A stretch of DNA of 33,353 bases from a bacterium. Lineage in GTDB: Bacteria > Chloroflexota > Dormibacteria > Aeolococcales > Aeolococcaceae. Where the stretch lies: positions 1 to 33,353 of the forward strand of contig JAJZNI010000160.1 of the NCBI GenBank assembly GCA_021847925.1, in the 5' to 3' direction. Positions 31,502-33,353 of this stretch are shown here, piece after piece (within the stretch, counting starts at the first letter, position 1; every line of letters begins with the position of its first letter). The notes below the pieces were generated by a model. That model ran no database searches. It was not told the DNA's origin and saw nothing but the letters and a program-made list of their open reading frames with translations. Both the position numbers and the translations under genes were made by a program.

Positions 31502-32401
31502 TCACAGTCCCCGCGCTGTCGAGGGGACGGGAAGGCGGCGGGTCTGGAGCGCGGCCTCGCGGATCAGGGCCGCCGGCGACCCGTGCGGTGAGAAGGCGTG
31601 AGCCAGGAAGGCCGGCACCTTGAGCGTCACCCAGATCGCCGCCAGGGCGTAGACGTCGGCCGCCAGCCCGCTGCCGGCGGCGAGCCCGGTCGCGGCGGCC
31701 ACCGTCAGCACCAGGAGCTGGCCGGCCTGCATGAAGAGGACGGTCGCGAAGAGCCGCGCCCACATCAGCGCGAGCCCGCGCGTTGCGGGCAGGATCAGCG
31801 CGAGGGCCGCCAGGGGCGCGGCGACGAGGAGAACCTCCAGCACCGCCATGCGCGCGACGTAGAGGAACCCGAGCAGGGCGACCACCACCACCAGCGCGAG
31901 CACCACCAGGACCCGGAAGAGATCGCCGGCGAGGCTCGAGCTGCCGAGAGCGGCCGCCGAGAGGGGGTGGCTCCACAGCGTGGCGCCGCCCCCCAGCCCC
32001 GAGAAGAACGCGGAGAGGGCGTTGTTCAGGTCGATGGCCATCTGGGCCAGCGTCAGCGACGCGTGCATGAGGACGACGGCGACCAGCACCCGCGGCAGCG
32101 CCGAGCGGAGGTCGAGGCGGGAGACGACGCTGCGGTCCAGCACTCCGCGCAGGGCGAGGGCGACCACCACCAGCACCAGGAGCGCGTCGGCCGCCTTGCA
32201 GACCCCGTGGTTGAGCAAGACCAGGGTGGGGTCCGACGTCAGCGGATGGCTCCCGGGTCGGGCGGTGTCGATGGTGGTGAGCAGGTAGCGGTCGAGCAGT
32301 CCCGTCACGTCCCGGCTGCCGCTCCTGACCAGCTCGCCGAAGAGCTGGACGAGCAGGCCGGCGAGCCCCGAGGGGGCGCTGCCGAGAAGCGCGGGTGCCA
32401 T
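31502..32401 (-). CDS. VirB6/TrbL-like polytopic membrane protein
   Basis: A 299-residue integral membrane protein with about six hydrophobic segments: ADALLVLVVVALALRGVL, VLVAVVLMHASLTLAQMAI, VLVVLALVVVVALLGFLYVA, VLEVLLVAAPLAALALIL, FATVLFMQAGQLLVLTVAAATGL and DVYALAAIWVTLKVPAFLA. The long periplasm-side loop before them, the central LYVARMAVLEVLLVAAPLA and the WARLFATVLFMQAGQLLVL segment are reminiscent of the VirB6/TrbL family, the inner-membrane channel of type IV (conjugation) systems. The assignment comes from topology and motif resemblance, not a database match. It starts 12 bp after the VirB2-like gene stop and so shares its promoter. Confidence 0.68.
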   Translation of the reverse strand: MAPALLGSAPSGLAGLLVQLFGELVRSGSRDVTGLLDRYLLTTIDTARPGSHPLTSDPTLVLLNHGVCKAADALLVLVVVALALRGVLDRSVVSRLDLRSALPRVLVAVVLMHASLTLAQMAIDLNNALSAFFSGLGGGATLWSHPLSAAALGSSSLAGDLFRVLVVLALVVVVALLGFLYVARMAVLEVLLVAAPLAALALILPATRGLALMWARLFATVLFMQAGQLLVLTVAAATGLAAGSGLAADVYALAAIWVTLKVPAFLAHAFSPHGSPAALIREAALQTRRLPVPSTARGL

Positions 32402-32413
32402 GGCCCGGGCGCC

Positions 32414-32653
32414 TCAGTGCATCCCGCTCGGGATGGTGGAGAGGAGGACGTGCGTGAGCGTCCCGGCGATCTCCGCCCCCACCGTGCTGACCAGGATCCT
32501 GCCGATCCAGCGTCGCGCCTCGGAGGCGCTGCGCGGATCGGCGGCGACCATCCGCCAGACGAAGGCGCTGAGCAGCGCGAGCGCCCCGAGGCTGCCGACG
32601 ATACCCTGCGCCAGCGACACCCACGTGGTGACGAGCGCGGTGAGCTGGTTCAT
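32414..32653 (-). CDS. VirB2/TrbC-like small membrane protein
   Basis: A 79-residue protein with two hydrophobic segments: about 8-33 (VTTWVSLAQGIVGSLGALALLSAFVW) and 50-74 (IGRILVSTVGAEIAGTLTHVLL), joined by a short polar, basic loop (RMVAADPRSASEARR). Size and two-helix hairpin topology match VirB2/TrbC pilins or small gating subunits of type IV secretion systems, though it has no long cleavable signal peptide. GGGAGG lies 8 nt before the ATG. It is the first gene of a minus-strand operon with the VirB6-like gene and ssb, under the strong promoter at 32731-32760. A non-pilin small membrane subunit is possible. Confidence 0.65.
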   Translation of the reverse strand: MNQLTALVTTWVSLAQGIVGSLGALALLSAFVWRMVAADPRSASEARRWIGRILVSTVGAEIAGTLTHVLLSTIPSGMH

Positions 32654-32730
32654 CGGAGAGGCCTCCCGAGTGCAGCGGCGGATCGGTTGGCCGCCCCTCC
32701 GGCCCCGGCCAGAGCCGGCCGGCGGAGCCG

Positions 32731-32760
32731 ATGGTACACAGATGCGTGGTTCTGTGTCAA
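32731..32760 (-). promoter_or_regulatory. Strong sigma-70-type promoter of the VirB2-VirB6-ssb operon
   Basis: Minus strand: perfect TTGACA (32760-32755), an 18-bp spacer, and TACCAT (32736-32731). Predicted transcription start is near 32724, giving a ~70-nt leader. This is the only perfect -35 I found in the window. Confidence 0.8.
32736..32757. promoter_or_regulatory. Inverted-repeat operator filling the promoter spacer
   Basis: 7-bp perfect arms ACACAGA (32736-32742) and TCTGTGT (32751-32757) around 8 nt. The repeat spans exactly the space between -10 and -35 and touches both boxes. A bound dimer would block RNA polymerase, or twist the spacer in MerR fashion. Confidence 0.6.
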
Positions 32761-32794
32761 CAAATGGCGGGCGAGACCCGGCGCCCGTTGGGTT

Positions 32795-32815
32795 CGCCGA
32801 GGCGGTGCCTCGGCG
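32795..32815 (-). terminator. Hairpin downstream of the DnaJ-type gene
   Basis: Perfect 9-bp stem CGCCGAGGC/GCCTCGGCG with a 3-nt loop, 37 bp after the stop of the DnaJ-type gene and before the next promoter. No T-run follows, as with the other hairpins here. Confidence 0.55.
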
Positions 32816-32851
32816 TCCCGGTTCCCGGTTGCCCTCGGGGCGCCCGGCCGC

Positions 32852-33353
32852 CTAGGGCCGGAAGCTCTCCGCCGCCCGCCGCTGGGCGGCGCTCAGCGGC
32901 AGGGGCAGGCGCACGTCCACCTCGGCGATCAGGTCACCCGCCCCCGCGCCCCGCAGCTTCGGCATCCCGAGGCCGCGCAGGCGCAGCTGGGACCCGTTCT
33001 GCGTCTCGGCCGGCACCGTGAGGGAGACCCGCTTGCCGGAGAGGGTGGGAACCTCCACGGCGCCCCCGAGGAGGGCGACGTGCAGCGGCACGGGGACGGT
33101 GACCCGGAGGTTGTCACCCTCGCGGGTTAACGTGGGGTGCGGGCGCAGCCGGACCTTCACCAGGAGGTCGCCCGCGGACGCTCCGGCCGCACCCGGGCTG
33201 CCCTGGCCCGCGGCGCGCACCCGGGCGCCGTCGGCGATCCCGGCGGGGATGCGCACCTCCACCCGGCGCGTGCCCGACGGCCCGCTGAGCTCGAGGGTGC
33301 GGGTGGTGCCTCGGAAGGCCTCCTCCAGGCTGATCTCAGCCTCGCCCTCGACG
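32852..33353 (-). CDS. DnaJ/CbpA-type co-chaperone, C-terminal part (5' truncated)
   Basis: The reading frame runs off the right edge, so only the last ~167 residues are seen. They contain the two beta-sandwich substrate-binding domains of Hsp40: EAEISLEEAFRGTTRTLEL, then VRIPAGIADGARVRAAGQG, GDLLVKVRLRPHPTLTREG, LHVALLGGAVEVPTLSGKRV, GSQLRLRGLGMP and GDLIAEVDVRLP. No CxxCxGxG zinc-finger repeats lie between the first strands and the VRIPAGI motif, so it is of the CbpA (class B) kind rather than canonical DnaJ. The J domain would be outside the window. It would supply clients to DnaK and, with it, to ClpB. Confidence 0.9.
   Translation of the reverse strand, partial: VEGEAEISLEEAFRGTTRTLELSGPSGTRRVEVRIPAGIADGARVRAAGQGSPGAAGASAGDLLVKVRLRPHPTLTREGDNLRVTVPVPLHVALLGGAVEVPTLSGKRVSLTVPAETQNGSQLRLRGLGMPKLRGAGAGDLIAEVDVRLPLPLSAAQRRAAESFRP

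Noticed and set aside
1-33353. CRISPR array, rRNA, riboswitch or insertion sequence
   Set aside because: No regularly spaced direct repeats, rRNA-like stretch, known aptamer core or transposase frame was seen.

Overview
The window is very GC-rich DNA from one bacterial chromosome, with short intergenic gaps and many 4-bp start/stop overlaps. No rRNA, phage, insertion sequence or CRISPR array is visible. The gene content points to a high-GC terrabacterial lineage: MoxR/DUF58/transglutaminase operon, Tad-type motor genes without a secretin, leaderless-type starts, and GTG/TTG starts. Dormibacterota or a related Chloroflexota group is my best guess, but this is inference from style and content, not a marker-gene placement.

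Left part (1-7600), housekeeping. A 5'-truncated, proline-rich single-pass membrane protein with an AMIN-like C-terminal domain is followed by a GGDEF diguanylate cyclase, a small CxxC/HxxxC protein, tRNA-Glu(CTC) with a perfect TATAAT -10, arginyl-tRNA synthetase, UTP-glucose-1-phosphate uridylyltransferase (galU) with a small secreted-tail partner, an unknown 171-aa protein, dephospho-CoA kinase (coaE) with no usable start codon at the expected place, and an excisionase-like HTH protein.

Middle part (7600-18500). One long plus-strand operon encodes a MoxR AAA+ ATPase, a DUF58 protein and two tandem paralogous membrane transglutaminases that share a 56-bp stretch of identical DNA around the catalytic cysteine. 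A metallo-beta-lactamase-fold hydrolase and ClpB follow.

Right part (18500-32700), the most unusual region. A minus-strand trio (pseudo-receiver-like protein, response regulator, HATPase protein) is divergent from a plus-strand Tad-type motor operon (SAF/CpaB-like, ParA-like with a degenerate P-loop, CpaF/TadA ATPase, TadB, TadC). Next come a small membrane protein, a second ParA-like ATPase with an extra N-terminal region, and an anchored protein. Facing them on the minus strand are an unknown 420-aa protein, a third ParA/CpaE-like ATPase, and a cassette of a VirB2/TrbC-like small membrane protein, a VirB6/TrbL-like polytopic protein and a single-stranded-DNA-binding protein lacking the usual acidic tail. 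That cassette has a strong TTGACA-N18-TACCAT promoter whose whole spacer is an inverted repeat. No Flp pilin, prepilin peptidase or secretin is seen. The region reads as a hybrid of a Tad motor and conjugation-like (T4SS) parts, and is the best candidate for an undescribed machine. A truncated DnaJ/CbpA-type co-chaperone closes the window.

Several genes (argS, the MBL gene, the third ParA gene, and less clearly GGDEF, galU and the gene at 26038) have a TANNNT-like -10 hexamer only 6-9 nt before the start codon and no clear Shine-Dalgarno sequence, suggesting leaderless transcripts. Other genes, mostly inside operons, have good GGAGG-type sites.
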